Positions 1 through 13,100 of a DNA stretch of 64,000 nucleotides are shown piece after piece; positions within the stretch are counted from its first letter, which is position 1, and every line of letters begins with the position of its first letter. A program made the translations under genes and the position numbers. Source of the DNA: Acridotheres tristis (Eukaryota > Chordata > Aves > Passeriformes > Sturnidae). Below the pieces are notes generated by a model. It did not search any database. It was not told the origin of the DNA and worked only from the letters and a program-made list of their open reading frames with translations. The stretch lies in NCBI GenBank assembly GCA_037013685.1, contig CM072899.1:124001-188000 (forward strand). The letters run 5' to 3'.

Positions 1-2157
1 TATTTTTGTACTTATTCTATTTTTAGGACTTTAAAAAATTGTTCTTGTAATAGTTTCAAAGGGCTTCAATGCTTTTGCTTGCTTCTGCTTCATATAGTGT
101 CGCTTGTTTAATTTATTTTTTTCCAGTTGTGCATTTCTGAACAGATTGGATTAGAGTTCCATTTTTAGTGTTTGAAAGTTGCCATTACTTGTAGTTCATG
201 AAACTGAAGAACAGAGAGCAGCTAGGGGATTCAGAGGGAATTTCAGCGGTTTCTCCTCATCCTGAGCAGCTTTTGAAAAGCAGGAAAAATACTTAAGCCT
301 TACTGCAAAAATAAGTAATGCTACTTTTCTCAAGTATTTATTTAGTACTGTCACTGTGCAATATGTAAGTGGCCTAGGTGCAGTCCCAGCACCAACTTAG
401 ATCTGACTTGAATAATGTTTAAGAAAAATGTGTTTGTTTTAAAGTGGACGTGCATTCCCTGTGTAGTACCTGTGATTTTAATGCAGAACTTTAAAAATTT
501 TTAAACAGAGCTGTCTTGGGTGGTGGGGAGGAGAGGAGAATGTGTGGTGGTGGAAATAAGGGCTATTTCATCTTTCTGACAGCAGCTCTGGTGTGACCAG
601 TAATAAGTTGGTAAAAGTGTCTTTGGCCAGCTCTCTGACAGCCACAAACTATTCCTGGTGCATCCTTTTTCCTCTCAGAGGCTACAGGGAGAGAGTCACG
701 TGAGGTGACTGAGCCCTGTGCTTCCTGAATCTCGTTTATAACATCTACATTGCTGGAGAATTTTCAGTTGCTTTCAGTTCCCTCAGTGTCCTGATAGGAA
801 ACTTTGAAAGTCTCGAGCCTTTTGAAAAGCGTGTTTTGCCATGAAGCTCAAAAAATACCGGGTATCTTTGTCACATAAAATATTTTCTTGACCCTCTTCA
901 GACATCTCTTGACATGTTACATCATAAGTAGTTCTGCAATTCAGATTTTAGTCCAGGTGAAGACAGTCTGCTGGAAAAGGGGAGTGGTAACATTGTTGTT
1001 CTGATGGAATAAGTTTTTACTTTGTTTTAAGAATTAATGAGGTGTGATGTAAGACCCTGTATACTTAATATTTTATTGCTATCATTGGCCACTTGCTCAT
1101 TTTGATGATTTTTCGTAATGGAGTTTTGATGCAAAGTCTTCTCAAACAATTTTTGTCTTTTCTCAAGTTCCTGTTAAGGATAGAAGACCTAGACATACCA
1201 CGAGCCTGTGAGGTATCTCACAGACGTGCACGTGGGAGTGAGGAGACCGTACCTGGTTTGGGCAGTTTGGCAGCATTTGGGCTGAATGAAGGCTGTTACC
1301 AGGCGTGCCATAGCTGCTGGTGCCATCAGCGTGTGGGGTGTTACATAAGAGCTGCTGCACATGTGCCAGTTGCAGCTTCTTCTGTGACAGTTGCCTTTTT
1401 ATGTGCTATACAAAATCTTGCACTGGCATCCTATTAGGGCAGTTAAACTAGAGTTCTTCTAATGGTGAATTCAACTTCTATCTGCCATCCTACAAAGGAC
1501 CCAAGTGGCCAGGAGAGCTAATTTCAAAGAGAATAATTGACACTTTTTTAAGATGTGTCTTACACCTGTGAAAGAAATATATTTGGATATACATTTTTTG
1601 TAGAAGCCTATTATTGAGAAATAGCTAAATATACTAATAGCTAAAAATACTCATTACAAAAAGTATCTATGGAAAAATAAATCTATTTGATTTGAGTTGC
1701 AGGTGTAAAACTTAGTACTATATTTTTCATTGAAATTCTTCAGTTGTTTTATGGGTGCAGTTAAACATATTTGGTCTGTGATTACTTAATTATGCTTTCA
1801 TGAGTATTATAGGAAAGAGAATAGAAATTATTGTCCCTGAAATTGGTTTACATACAGGGTATTCAAGCAATACAATTACTTTGACTTTTACTGGAGTGGA
1901 TATAGAAAATTATTTTTCTGCTTAAGTTAGAAAAGACTAGAGGCTTTAAAAATTCCTCCCTATGTGGCCAGTGGATTATTCCTTCAATTTATTGCTCAAA
2001 TACTGCTTTTATAATCATTGTGGGGGGAAACAAGCTACACAAAGTATTGAAAATTTGGTTAGTTGGTATAGATATTTATTGTATATGTACATATGCTCAT
2101 ACAAACACAGATGCATATATACATGATGGGCAAATCATTAAATTACTGTATAAACTT

Positions 2158-2445
2158 AAAGGAAGGGCTGTGGATGTGCCTACCTGTATTTCAGCAAAGC
2201 CTTGCACACTCTCCCTGCACTGTCCCGAGAGGCTGCAGCCCATGACTTGGACAGGGAGGGTTAGGAACTGGCTGGGTGACTGGGGAGTGGTGCCACATCC
2301 ACTATTCCATCACTAGTGGGGTTCCTCAGGACTCAGTTTTGGGCCCAGTTCTCTTTAATTTCTTTATAGATGACCTGGATGAGGGGATTGAGGCCAAGGC
2401 CAACAGTGTGAGGTTCAACAAGGCCTTAAATTGTGCCGTGGGGGG
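2158..2445 (+). mobile_element. CR1 LINE fragment (reverse transcriptase part), internally deleted
   Basis: The plus strand carries decayed pieces of the CR1 reverse transcriptase reading frame. First comes a KGRAVDV...FSKA-like piece near 2160-2205, then a W-rich linker near 2255-2280. Next is [15 protein letters not shown] followed by a FIDDLDEG block at about 2310-2385, and finally a piece equivalent to the downstream RFNKA block near 2410-2425. The segment that should hold the catalytic FADD motif, between the DLDEG and RFNKA blocks, is missing. Frameshifts separate the blocks, so this is a dead 5'- and 3'-truncated copy. CR1 is the dominant LINE of birds and reptiles, which supports the taxonomic call. 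Confidence 0.85.
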
Positions 2446-3322
2446 GTTCAGGTTGAGCATACTTTGCAAACTCAGAAAAGGACATGGCTGTTTCGTTCCA
2501 AAATGTTTAAAGAATTTCCATGCAGGTACCTTATAGCTATCTGTCTTTTCTCTTGAACAATGTGGAAGAGTAGACTACTCTTTATTTCCAAGCTGCCTGC
2601 AGTACATTGTGGTGTAAGGTTTGATGATGCATCAATGAAAGGCTAAGGATTCTACAGCTGAACAACTATAGAACAGTTTTAAAAGACCTCCTTGCTCTAA
2701 TTTAGACCTTTTAAAGGGTGCATAGTTTTGTTAATAATTTGGCATGGAGGACAAGAAGTTCATCAATTAAATGTGTCCTCTAAGAGTCTGGATTTTTGGA
2801 AGTCTTTTTCTCACCTAGATACCTTGTTTTCTGCAGCTGAAAGCTTTGAATCGTCCAATGATTAGAAGACACCTCTTATATCTACATGCCTCCTGTCTAT
2901 TTTCCTCATTTAACATACAGCTTTCGTGACCTGTGATGCAACAACCTGTGTATTAAAGATAGTTGGAGATTGTACGTTCAATTTGGATTATACTTCTACA
3001 GTACATGGGACTACTTATGGTGCAGGCAATAGGGGAGTAGAATGGTATGGTTTCATTAAGTCTTGTGTATTTTAATACCTCTGCTTCCCCAAAGAGACTG
3101 TAGTCCCTGTTCCTTGCTATCCAAACTGGTTTTTCTTTCTTTATGTCATAAATGAACTTTTCTGTATATTAAACAAAGATTTTTCAAAGCAAGCTAAAAT
3201 TGAAACTGCCCTGTTATCCAGCTGTACAAATTTTAATGCAATTCCAAGATTATTTAAAAGAGGATTTGACAAAAATAACTTGTGACCATCCTGGTTTTGG
3301 ACACTTTACTGCAGATAACAGG

Positions 3323-3541
3323 TTCATAGAATGATTTGGGTTGGATGAGATTCAAGATTGTCTAGTCCAGCTTCCTGCCATGGGCAGGGACACCTTCCAC
3401 TATCCCAGGTTGCTCCCAGCCCCAATGTTCAGGCCTTGGACATTTCCAGGGATCCAGAGGCAACCACAGCTTCTCTGGGCACACCTGTGTCCTGGGCACC
3501 CTCAGAGGTAACAATTCCTTCCCAATATCCAATCTAAATTT
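3323..3541 (-). mobile_element. CR1 LINE 3' end, reverse orientation
   Basis: The plus strand reads like the reverse complement of the avian CR1 3' UTR. It begins with TTCATAGAATGATTTGGG and continues through GCCATGGGCAGGGACACC. It then passes a TCTCTGGGC block near 3473 and ends with an AATATCCAATCTAAAT block. It therefore lies opposite to the CR1 fragment 0.9 kb upstream and is a separate, 5'-truncated insertion. Divergence and small indels suggest an old copy. Confidence 0.85.
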
Positions 3542-4165
3542 TATCATGGATGTTTAATTCAACATTTAACATTTTTGCTCTGAAAACAACTTTGCAAGGG
3601 GTGTTTTTCAGGCTGATTATTCAGAACTAAATTTGCATTATAGTTTGGTAGTCTAGAAAGGTATAGAATAGAATAAGAAACAAGAGTACTCATAGTGCCA
3701 AAGTTAATCTCTGTCATTCAAAAGTACTTAGAAATTATTAAAAGGGAAACTTCTTTACATTATTTATATATGGTGTATTTTATTTTTACAGAAGCAAAAA
3801 ATGAGACAAGTGTATAATCTAAAGCTGAAAAAAGTATTTCTGCATTTCAGTAAGCTAAATAATCATACAGTACTTACTCAGTGATTCATTTGAGCAGAGT
3901 GGTGGTGGTAGTGGTGATTTGGTTTTGTCAGGTTCACTCCATTCCCAGATAAAGAAAATATTCTGATAATTCATTGAAAGCCAATCCAAGTTGGTTAAAT
4001 GACTGTAACCTTTCCAGTAAATTTAGATTCTAAACTATAGGGCTATCTGATCTTTTATAAATATAAGTATTTTTAGAAGTGTTCAATACCTTAACAGTGA
4101 ATTAAAATTCTGTATGTTGTTTACAGGTGCCAACTGTTCAGACTTTGCCACCTGAATCTCCAGTG

Positions 4166-7100
4166 ATGACCAGCCCTTCCCAGCGTATCCAGATAATTTC
4201 CACAGACTCCTCTGTAGCTTCACCACAACGCATTCAGGTAAAAATCCATTAATTAACCAACTATCACATCTTTTCTTTTTTTCTTCTCCTCCTACTTAGC
4301 ATTACACAAAAGCATGCTAAAGACTATGGAATACTTCCTTTAAGTCTTGTGAGAACAGATAACTTTTAGAGAGAACTAAAATTCTTTATGCCTCAGTATT
4401 TATTTAGTGCTGACTAGATGGCTTTATATAATAGTTAGCCAGTGAGGAGTATTTACACAGGTTAAACCTTGCCTACACAGGCAAATCTCCTGAGCCCTGG
4501 CCACAGCAGAGGGTGAGATATTGTCAACAGAAATCTGAGATCGTCTCTAAGTGCATTTCTCTTCCCCCTTGTTTAGGAGACAGTAGGAGATGAATCAATC
4601 TATTCAGCACAAAGTTGGCCTTTGGGAATGCTGCACAGTGGGTCTTTGTTACTGGTAGATAATAAAAATATGTCATGAATGTATCAGAGTGTATTCAGTG
4701 GGAAATTATATAGGACTTACTAAATTTTAATTAAATACTAGTGCATATTGATATGGTTACTCTACCAGGCAAAATAGAGATCATGCTACCAGACAACTGT
4801 ATCAGAAACATAAGTCTTCCATCATAAGAGAATCTTGAGAATCGGCATGTAAAACAATAAGGCTGCCTGATTCCATCTTTTGTGGATAACTTTAGAGAGT
4901 AACATCTTATGTAAAATATGTAGGTAAAAAATGTATAGGGGAATGCTAACTGGAGAACTTTTCCTTAGTGCCATTTATAAAGAAAAATTGGAGAAAGCTT
5001 CTTTGTAATTTTTCACTGATTTAATTCTGAGATGGAATGAAAGGTTTTAATACATAAAATTTACTGTGGTCATGAATATCTTCAATGTTTTACAGATTGT
5101 GACAGATCAGCAAACAGGTCAGAAAATTCAAATAGTGACAGCAGTGGATTCAGCTGTGTCTCCAAAGCAACAGTTCATTTTAGCTAGTCCAGATGGAACT
5201 GGTGCAGGAAAGGTGATCTTGGCAGCACCTGAGACATCTAATGCCAAGCAGCTTATCTTTACCACCACAGACAACATTGTGCCAGGCAGAATTCAGGTAA
5301 ATACAGTAATTTAGATAAACCATGGGATTTTGGGTTTATTTTTTTTTTTGTTTCTAAATTAAGGCTAAATTGCTTTAAGACCAACTGCAGTAGTTTTCTC
5401 ATTATATGGATCAGACATACAAAGTTTAGACTTCATTGTTCAATCCTTCATAAATCCTGCAGCCTTCACCTACCTCATGTATTCCATGGCACTCATTATC
5501 CCTTGTCATGTGCTCTCATTCAAGTTCCAAAGATAGTGCCTGTGAGAAGTGCCAGGATTTCTCAGTCTGCTCAAGATTCACAAATATACAGAGATTCAAC
5601 TAACCTGAGCAAATTTACATGTGTTCATACTTGACAATCAGTATCAAGACACTGCAATAAAGCACCGTTGCTTTTTTGTGGGTCTTGAGCCTAATCTACA
5701 TGAATAGGAGCTTTGCAAAGCCAAGGATGTAAACAATAATCTACCTCTCGTGAAATTTCAGATTTCTTCCTAGCAGTCTTTAAAAAAAAAAAAACAAAAA
5801 CACCAAAAGAAAAGAAAAAATGCTGGTGCCTCTTGTTACTGCTACAATAAAGAATACCTTACAGGAAGAGTAATTTTTACGTAATTATTTTTAAAATTGT
5901 ACTAACAGTCTTCTAAAGCTAATTTTTACATGCTGAATAGGATATCTGACATTACAGAGGGGTTGAGTTTTTAAATTTTTCTTGGTTAAATGTAGTGTTC
6001 AGAACAGAAGTTTTGGAATTGAAGGCCTTTGGAAGCTAAACTGTTTCTATGGTAGATCTGAGCTCCAGGCTATCCCCTTTGAAACATACATCCCTAATAG
6101 CTAGAGAAGAGATAGATGGCAACAGCATCTGAAAGCCAACTGTCATTGGCTAAAAGATAGCAGCTGCTTGAGAGTATTTGCAAGAAGGGAAAAATACTGT
6201 TGATTTCAAATGAGGAAACATTTGTACTAAACAAAGCTAGCAGTTTTATTTGTAATTTGTTTTGATATGACTGTTTCAAAACCCTCACTCTTGTCAGTAA
6301 GAACTCCCATTAAATTGCATTTTATACTACTTAATTTAATTCCACATTCCATGCTTATTCATAATCCTTATTCATAATCATTCATAAATCCTCCTCCTAG
6401 CTGATACACCTATTTTGTTCTTTTGGCAAGCTTCATATCTGGCTAATTACATCTTTTTGTTCTGGAATTTTTCTTTAGATAGTGACAGACTCTGCTTCAG
6501 TGGAACGTCTGCTAGGAAAAACCGATGTTCAGCGGCCCCAGGTAGTAGAATATTGTGTAGTCTGTGGTGATAAAGCGTCAGGTAAGGAAGCCTACAAAGT
6601 GGTATTGGAGAAACTTGCATGAAAGAATAACTGGGATGAAGAGATGATTTTTTTCATGTGCTTTAACTGATTTTAGTTATGCTCATGGAAAAAGCAATTG
6701 AGTTTTTAAATGGAAAAATATAACATACTCTGTATCTATACACAAAAAATAGCTAAGCTCTGCTTGGAAGAATATTGGGTTTTTTCCTTTAAACTGAAGC
6801 ATATGATAAATTGGCTGAAAGACAAGATAATGATTCAATCCCTTCTGGTAATTGAAAAAGACTACTTGAAGCATGTAACCATGAAATAAACATGTCACCT
6901 AAAAATGTCTAACTAGTCCAAAAAAAGGCTTCTTAGTGTTCTCTACCAAACTTAACACTTTCTAGTAGAGTTTGTTCTATCACAAAACAAGGCAAGCAGA
7001 GATCACGTGAATCCTCAGTGTTTCAGATCCATGCAGTAACCAGGAGTCTTAAGATTAAATTTTTATATTAGCCAAGGGGTGTTTTGTGCTTTCATCCTAG

Positions 7101-10100
7101 AGAGATACCAGAATTAATATGGACAGGAAATTTAAATCAAGATTGCATTTTAAATTTTGGTGTAAAATTACTTGTTTTCTGAAATTACTTGAGCTCTTAG
7201 CCGGTATGTTCTCTATATGTATCCTATGGTCTGTAACAGCAGACAGAATTGTATCTGTACTTAAGCAGATTGGGAACTACACCTTCATCAACTGCACATT
7301 CAGAAATAGGCTGAGCCTTCCTCTCCTCTCTCCACTCTCTCACCAAAACCCCTGACAATAAGTAAACCAGAAATATCTTGTGATACTGTCTTAATGCTTT
7401 CATGGTCCAAAATGTTGCTTACCAATACAAAACAAATTTAAAGAGTGATTTAGAGTGTTTTGCTTGCTTTAAATGAATATTTCTATGCTAAAATATAAGT
7501 AATTTCCAACTGATAACAACATATACGTTTCCTAGGTCGTCACTATGGTGCTGTCAGTTGTGAGGGATGCAAAGGCTTCTTTAAAAGGAGTGTAAGGAAG
7601 AATTTGACCTACAGTTGCCGTAGCAACCAGGACTGTATCATCAATAAACACCATCGGAATCGATGCCAGTTTTGTAGGCTTAAGAAATGTCTAGAGATGG
7701 GCATGAAAATGGAATGTGAGTGTTAAGTACTCAATGTGATATTGTGCCTACCAAATAGCAATTATGTGGACTACCACTTGTTAGTGTGTTCTTTCTGTTT
7801 TGGTATATGTTGCTTGAAGGAAACAGAACTTTTCAGCAGCATCTAGTGCACCTTTCTTTCATCACTGTTTTATGTCTGAGGTGCAGTAGTGGTTTGTTTT
7901 GAACCATGTCTCCAAGTACTGTTGACTTTGAGGAGCCCAATTACAGCCTCACTTAGAATGCATGTTCCAAACACAGTGTATGTTTATAACAGAAAATATT
8001 TTGATATGGGTTGACATGAATCTGATTCTAATATTCTCTTTTGAGAATCTGCTTTCCTTCCAGTATATTTTTGCAGCTCTTTCAACCAGTGTTAAATAGT
8101 GATAATCTTTCAACCAGTGATAGTCTTTTTCCCCCCATCTTTTAAAATTTTTGTTAATTTGATAATTTGTGAGCAGTGTTTTATGAGGCATTGAATAAAC
8201 TGTTATATGTTTTAAAATATGCTTTCATGTTTGTATGCAGTACTGCATACATTTCCAATGCTAGCAGCCAAACACTTGTTTCAGTGTATTTTTGTTTTCA
8301 GTTTCTATCACCTGCTCTTCAATTTAGCACTAGGTGAAACAATTACAAGGTTGTTTTGTGATCTGATCTAATCTAAGCAGGGTAAGTTCCAGCCACTGAG
8401 TTCAAGGGAGGCAGAACTTTAAGCTAAAGCTTTAAGCTAAACAGGGACATAACTGTTGTATTTGCACTCTGAAACTCCAGACCTGTTGTGATGATTCTGG
8501 TGCTTTGCACACAATGTGTTGAATATGAGACGTTTGTACAAGAAAAAACTGCCACAGTTCCAGAAAGTAGACCTTTCTTATCCCAAGGTTATTAGGGTAT
8601 ATGTTTACTGACTTCAGTGGCTTTGGGTCAGGCTTCTGATTAATTAATATGTATTCACCAAGTCAATAAATTTGATATGCCAACTTTTAAGCCCCTAAAT
8701 TTTGCTAATAGTAACAATATTAGCAAAAATAAAATCAGGAACAAAGTAACTCTTGCTGGTTGAAAGGATAACTTCCTGTAATGTGTTAAATAATAGTGTT
8801 TTAATACTATGAAAATGCACTTTTCACCTGCTTTAAAAGTTACAAAGTAACTGCTTCTTACTATTTTTTATTTTAAAATTTGCTACACTTTTTCAGCACT
8901 TCAGAGACTGACTTTGGTATGTTTCAATTCTCAAGTATAAATATAGATTATGAAAGGGTTAGTTTTAGAACATCTTCCCTAACTGTCTGGAATTAATGGC
9001 TGTGAATGAAGTGTATGTCATGCAGAGAGTATCCCCCTCAAGGAATTAACCTGCATTTCTCAGGTAACTTGTCTCTTCTGACTTTTTCAGGGTTCCTTCT
9101 GGGTTTGCATTGTTTTGTGTCATCCAGATTAGGAGTGTGCCTAACATTTAGATACAGCTGTGCAGCAGTAAAAAAAAATAAACAAATTGAAAACATAATC
9201 TATAGAATCTTCCATCTTATCAAATGCCAAAAAAAGCAATATTTTATTCCGGATCAGGTAAAACTTGAAGCAAAAGATCAATCTGTCACTTTCTTAGTTA
9301 AAAGTGTGTATAAAAATACACATACTCGCAGATATAGTAACACCAGAGCTTGTGTTTCTTCACTCTTGGTATTGAATTTCCAGTTTTGCACTGAGCTGGT
9401 ACACTATCATAGCTGCAGGAATTTTACTTACTTTCTGTATTTTTCATTTGAATTATTTCCTTTCAAATCTGTCTTTATGTAGCGGTTCAAAGTGAAAGAA
9501 AGCCTTTTGATGTGCAACGTGAAAAACCAACCAACTGTGCAGCTTCTACTGAAAAAATCTATATAAGGAAAGACCTTCGAAGCCCTCTAATAGCAACTCC
9601 AACGTTTGTGGCAGATAAAGATGGGACACGGTGAGTACCTCAGTTCCATGCCTCTTCTTTCACATTACTTGTGCATATTACTTTGCAGTCATGCATCTAT
9701 TCTTTTTTTCCCTCTGCTCTCAGAGGGCACAGAAAAGATGTCTAATGCACACATCACCTGTTTCCATTACCAAGGCCAATGTAGGTTCTGCTTCTCCTGA
9801 AAGTTTTTATGTCTGTGTACAGGTATGTGATTTTCAGTTCAGAGCTAGCTCTTGTCCAGCCAGGTCAGAGCAATGCAGGGCAAGTGAATGATATTCAAGC
9901 AGAAAGCATGTAGGCTAATGCTGTGATGCATTCAGGTTAGCACTTCTCTGAAATCAGATCTGCAAATGGCAGGGCAGACTCGGGCTTCCTTCTCCTTGAG
10001 ACAGTAGTTAGGGAGACTCAGTGACTGCTGATTCAGATCCCAAGAGACTGGTTTCAATGACAGCAAAACAGCAGCTTCCTTTTACTATATGGAAGAAACT

Positions 10101-13100
10101 CCAGGGTGGTTCCTGCACTCTCAGATATCTCCTTAGGCAGTGGATGTGAAAATGCACATCATAACAAACAAAGGCAAGATTTCTTTTTTTCTGAATTGAA
10201 TAAAAAAGTCTTGGTTAAATACAGCATTTTTAAAACTGTAGTTTACGAATGGTTGAGAACCACGTAAAAAATTGGGTTTTATTATTCAGTTTTCATACAG
10301 GGGGAAGTGTGTGTGTTTAATTTTTTATATACGTATTCCTTGTTGAACAAATGACACTGCAGTTAGGAAGTTTGCGCTGCAGGTTTCTTGGAGAATTGTT
10401 TCTCAGTGTTCTTGTTTGAAACAAGTACTCACAGACACATTTGCTTCTTAGAAATTTCCTTGAGCTACAGATCCCTTACAGACCTATAAACAATACTATA
10501 GTTATTAAGAACCACTCTGTTATTTATGTAGGATTCAGATTTCCATAATGCGTGACAATTTGCTGCGTGTGCGTGCTCACAGTGATAGCTGTTAGTGTCA
10601 GAGCCCTTGTAACATCCTGCCCCTGTGTAATGTGTGTCGGTATCGTGTTATGGACACTTGGAGCATCACATAAGTAGCAAATAAACGTCTTACTGACTGC
10701 AAAAACTTTCCATTGTCTCCCTAAATTAGATACAGCAGAGGAGAAGGATATTTGGTGAAAAAGCAGCCGAAGTAAAGGCAGCAGAGATTTTATGCAGGTT
10801 TTGATTATATGACTGTTTCTGACCATATTCTGGAATGTAAAAAATATTCTTATGACTTTCATTCAGTGCTGGCTGTTGTCTTGCTTGGAATACAGAGTTA
10901 TGCCTTCCTCCAAAGTCTAATATAAAACTAGAGCTACTAGGTGACTTCTGAGACCATGAGAAGACAACAACTCTCCTTAAAGCAGAGCAAAAAGCAAATG
11001 AGAAGATACACATTTGGGAAGTTGTCATTGTTTTGCACTGGAAATGAAAAGATATTTCAGTCTTTGTCTTTCAAGCTTTTTGGGAACTACTTCAGAAAGA
11101 CCTAAGTCCTGATAAATAAACTGTAAGCTTCACTAAATGGTTTATTTAAAAATTGGTAATTCCTTTTATGCTGTCATAAATTGTTACGCATTCTTCTGAT
11201 TAATGGAAAATACTTTTGACCATCAGATGCTTTATGCTTTTGAACAGGTCGGCCGGTCTTCTTGATCCAGGAATGCTCGTGAATATTCAGCAGCCTTTGA
11301 TCAGGGATGATGGTACAGTCCTCTTAGCTGCTGATTCCAAGGTATTACTGGCTCACTTCAGTTCTGATCATGTCTATTCATTTGTTCAGATTACTTTATC
11401 TATTGTATATAATCTCAAACAGTTGTTGCTCTTGAGAAGATAAGGTGGAAGTTTGAAGAACGGTATGAATGGATGTAATAAATTGATCAGTAGGATTGTG
11501 GTTTCTTTTGGCAGACATATTTCTGCAAAAGGTCAGCCACAGGTAGTTCTCCATATGATGTCTCATCTGGGACTAAGATTGATAATTAGAATAGGATTTA
11601 AAGATAATTGAAAGCCATTGTTCTTCCTGGCATTTGGGAGGAAGGAAAAGGTGTGTAGGGGAAAAGGAACAAAAAGAATAAAAATGGGGGGAATTATATG
11701 TGATATATAAATTATAATTTTGATTTACTAATACACTGTTTCCTTTTCAGGCTGAAACAAGCCAAGGTGCCTTAGGAACACTAGCAAATGTTGTAACATC
11801 TCTTGCTAATCTCAGTGAGTCACTGAATAATGGAGATACTTCTGAAGTTCAACAAGAAGAGCAATCTGCAAGTGAGATTACACGGTATGCGTTTATATTT
11901 ACACCTTATATAGTAATTTGTGTTCTATGTGGTGTATCCTTATATTCATTCGTTAAAGGAATTTGGCATTGTTACACCAGAGAAGGTACAGATTGCCCCT
12001 ACTTTGAAACATAAAATCCGTTCTTTAGAAATCAGTTTTGGCTCTTGACCTCTTGTGAAGAACTGTGTCCTGTGTGACAAATGTAGTGGTCTGAAGCTAG
12101 ACCAGATTTGGTTCTCAGAAAAATAATAAATGACTAGTTTGTGACCTTGAAAAACTCTGAGAATAGCAACATTTCAATGCCATTTTATTTCACAGGAGTG
12201 TTTTATATAAGCTTCCCCTATGCAATGCTTGTGACCTTAGCTCTGCTCTTTAGGGGTCTACATTACTGCAGATTTATTTTTGAGATTGTGCTGCCATAAA
12301 ATCTCCTGGTAATGTAGATTTATCAAGAGCATGAAGTCTTTATTTTCTTCATTAATGAAAAATATATGAAAAAGGGGCATGGAATATTTAAATTTCCAGC
12401 GCAGCTTGAGATTTGCAAGGCTGGGAATTTTTTTTGTTGGATGTTTTTGTGAGGGGGAGACAGGTTTGTTGAATTTAGAGGTGTAGGTTAATAAGATAAA
12501 ATATGTGAACTCGATACTGTCCACTGTTTCTCAAAACGATTTTTAGGAGGAGCTTAACTGTCGTGGTTTAGGAATGGTATTCTCCAATGTAATGGTTACA
12601 TTTAAACAATGCTGCCACTTGCTCCCCCTCCAGTCAGATGCACAAAAGGCAGAGACCATGGGTTGAAATAGGAACAATTTACTGGAGACAGTAATGCGAC
12701 TAGAAAACAAACAGTAACAGCAAAATGAAACAGTAATAGCAACAATATTAATAACAAAATGTGTAAGAAAATAAACTACACAGAAAAGCAGCTGACAATA
12801 AACAAATACAAGCCCAGTCTGCCCACTACTCCGAGTGGATGACCCCCCTCCTCTGGGGGGCAAGAGAGAGAGAAGGACATTACTTAAGGCTCTTAAGTCT
12901 CTCATTTGAACTCTTCAAGTGAAGTGAATTAATATTGTAAAATACGTGACACTGTAATGTCAGCTTATGTCAACCGCTTGCTCTTTCTTTAAAGCAAAAG
13001 AAAATATTATAAAAATCTGTCTCCCAAAAAACATCTTGACAAAAAAAGTGGCAAAGGAGTACTATACCATAATACTGTCCACTGGTATGAAATTGGGGCA

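Larger units (their letters stand above)
1..4126. other. Intron or 5' flank of NR2C2, no exon recognised
   Basis: This AT-rich stretch precedes the first coding exon of NR2C2. Since that exon begins at a splice acceptor (AG at 4125-4126), at least one 5' exon must lie upstream, so most or all of this stretch is intron. I could not identify the upstream exon or a promoter, and there is no CpG island here. Apart from two CR1 LINE fragments (listed separately), I see only unremarkable sequence and no coding-looking frame with splice sites. Confidence 0.6.

Noticed and set aside
9006..9482. 158-codon plus-strand frame upstream of an NR2C2 exon
   Set aside because: It is intron sequence that ends in the stop formed at the splice acceptor (9480-9482), has no family features and is out of phase with the exon.
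12554..12884. Target-site duplication for the first intronic LTR
   Set aside because: Flanks TTAAC and TTACT differ at two of five positions and the 3' border is uncertain.
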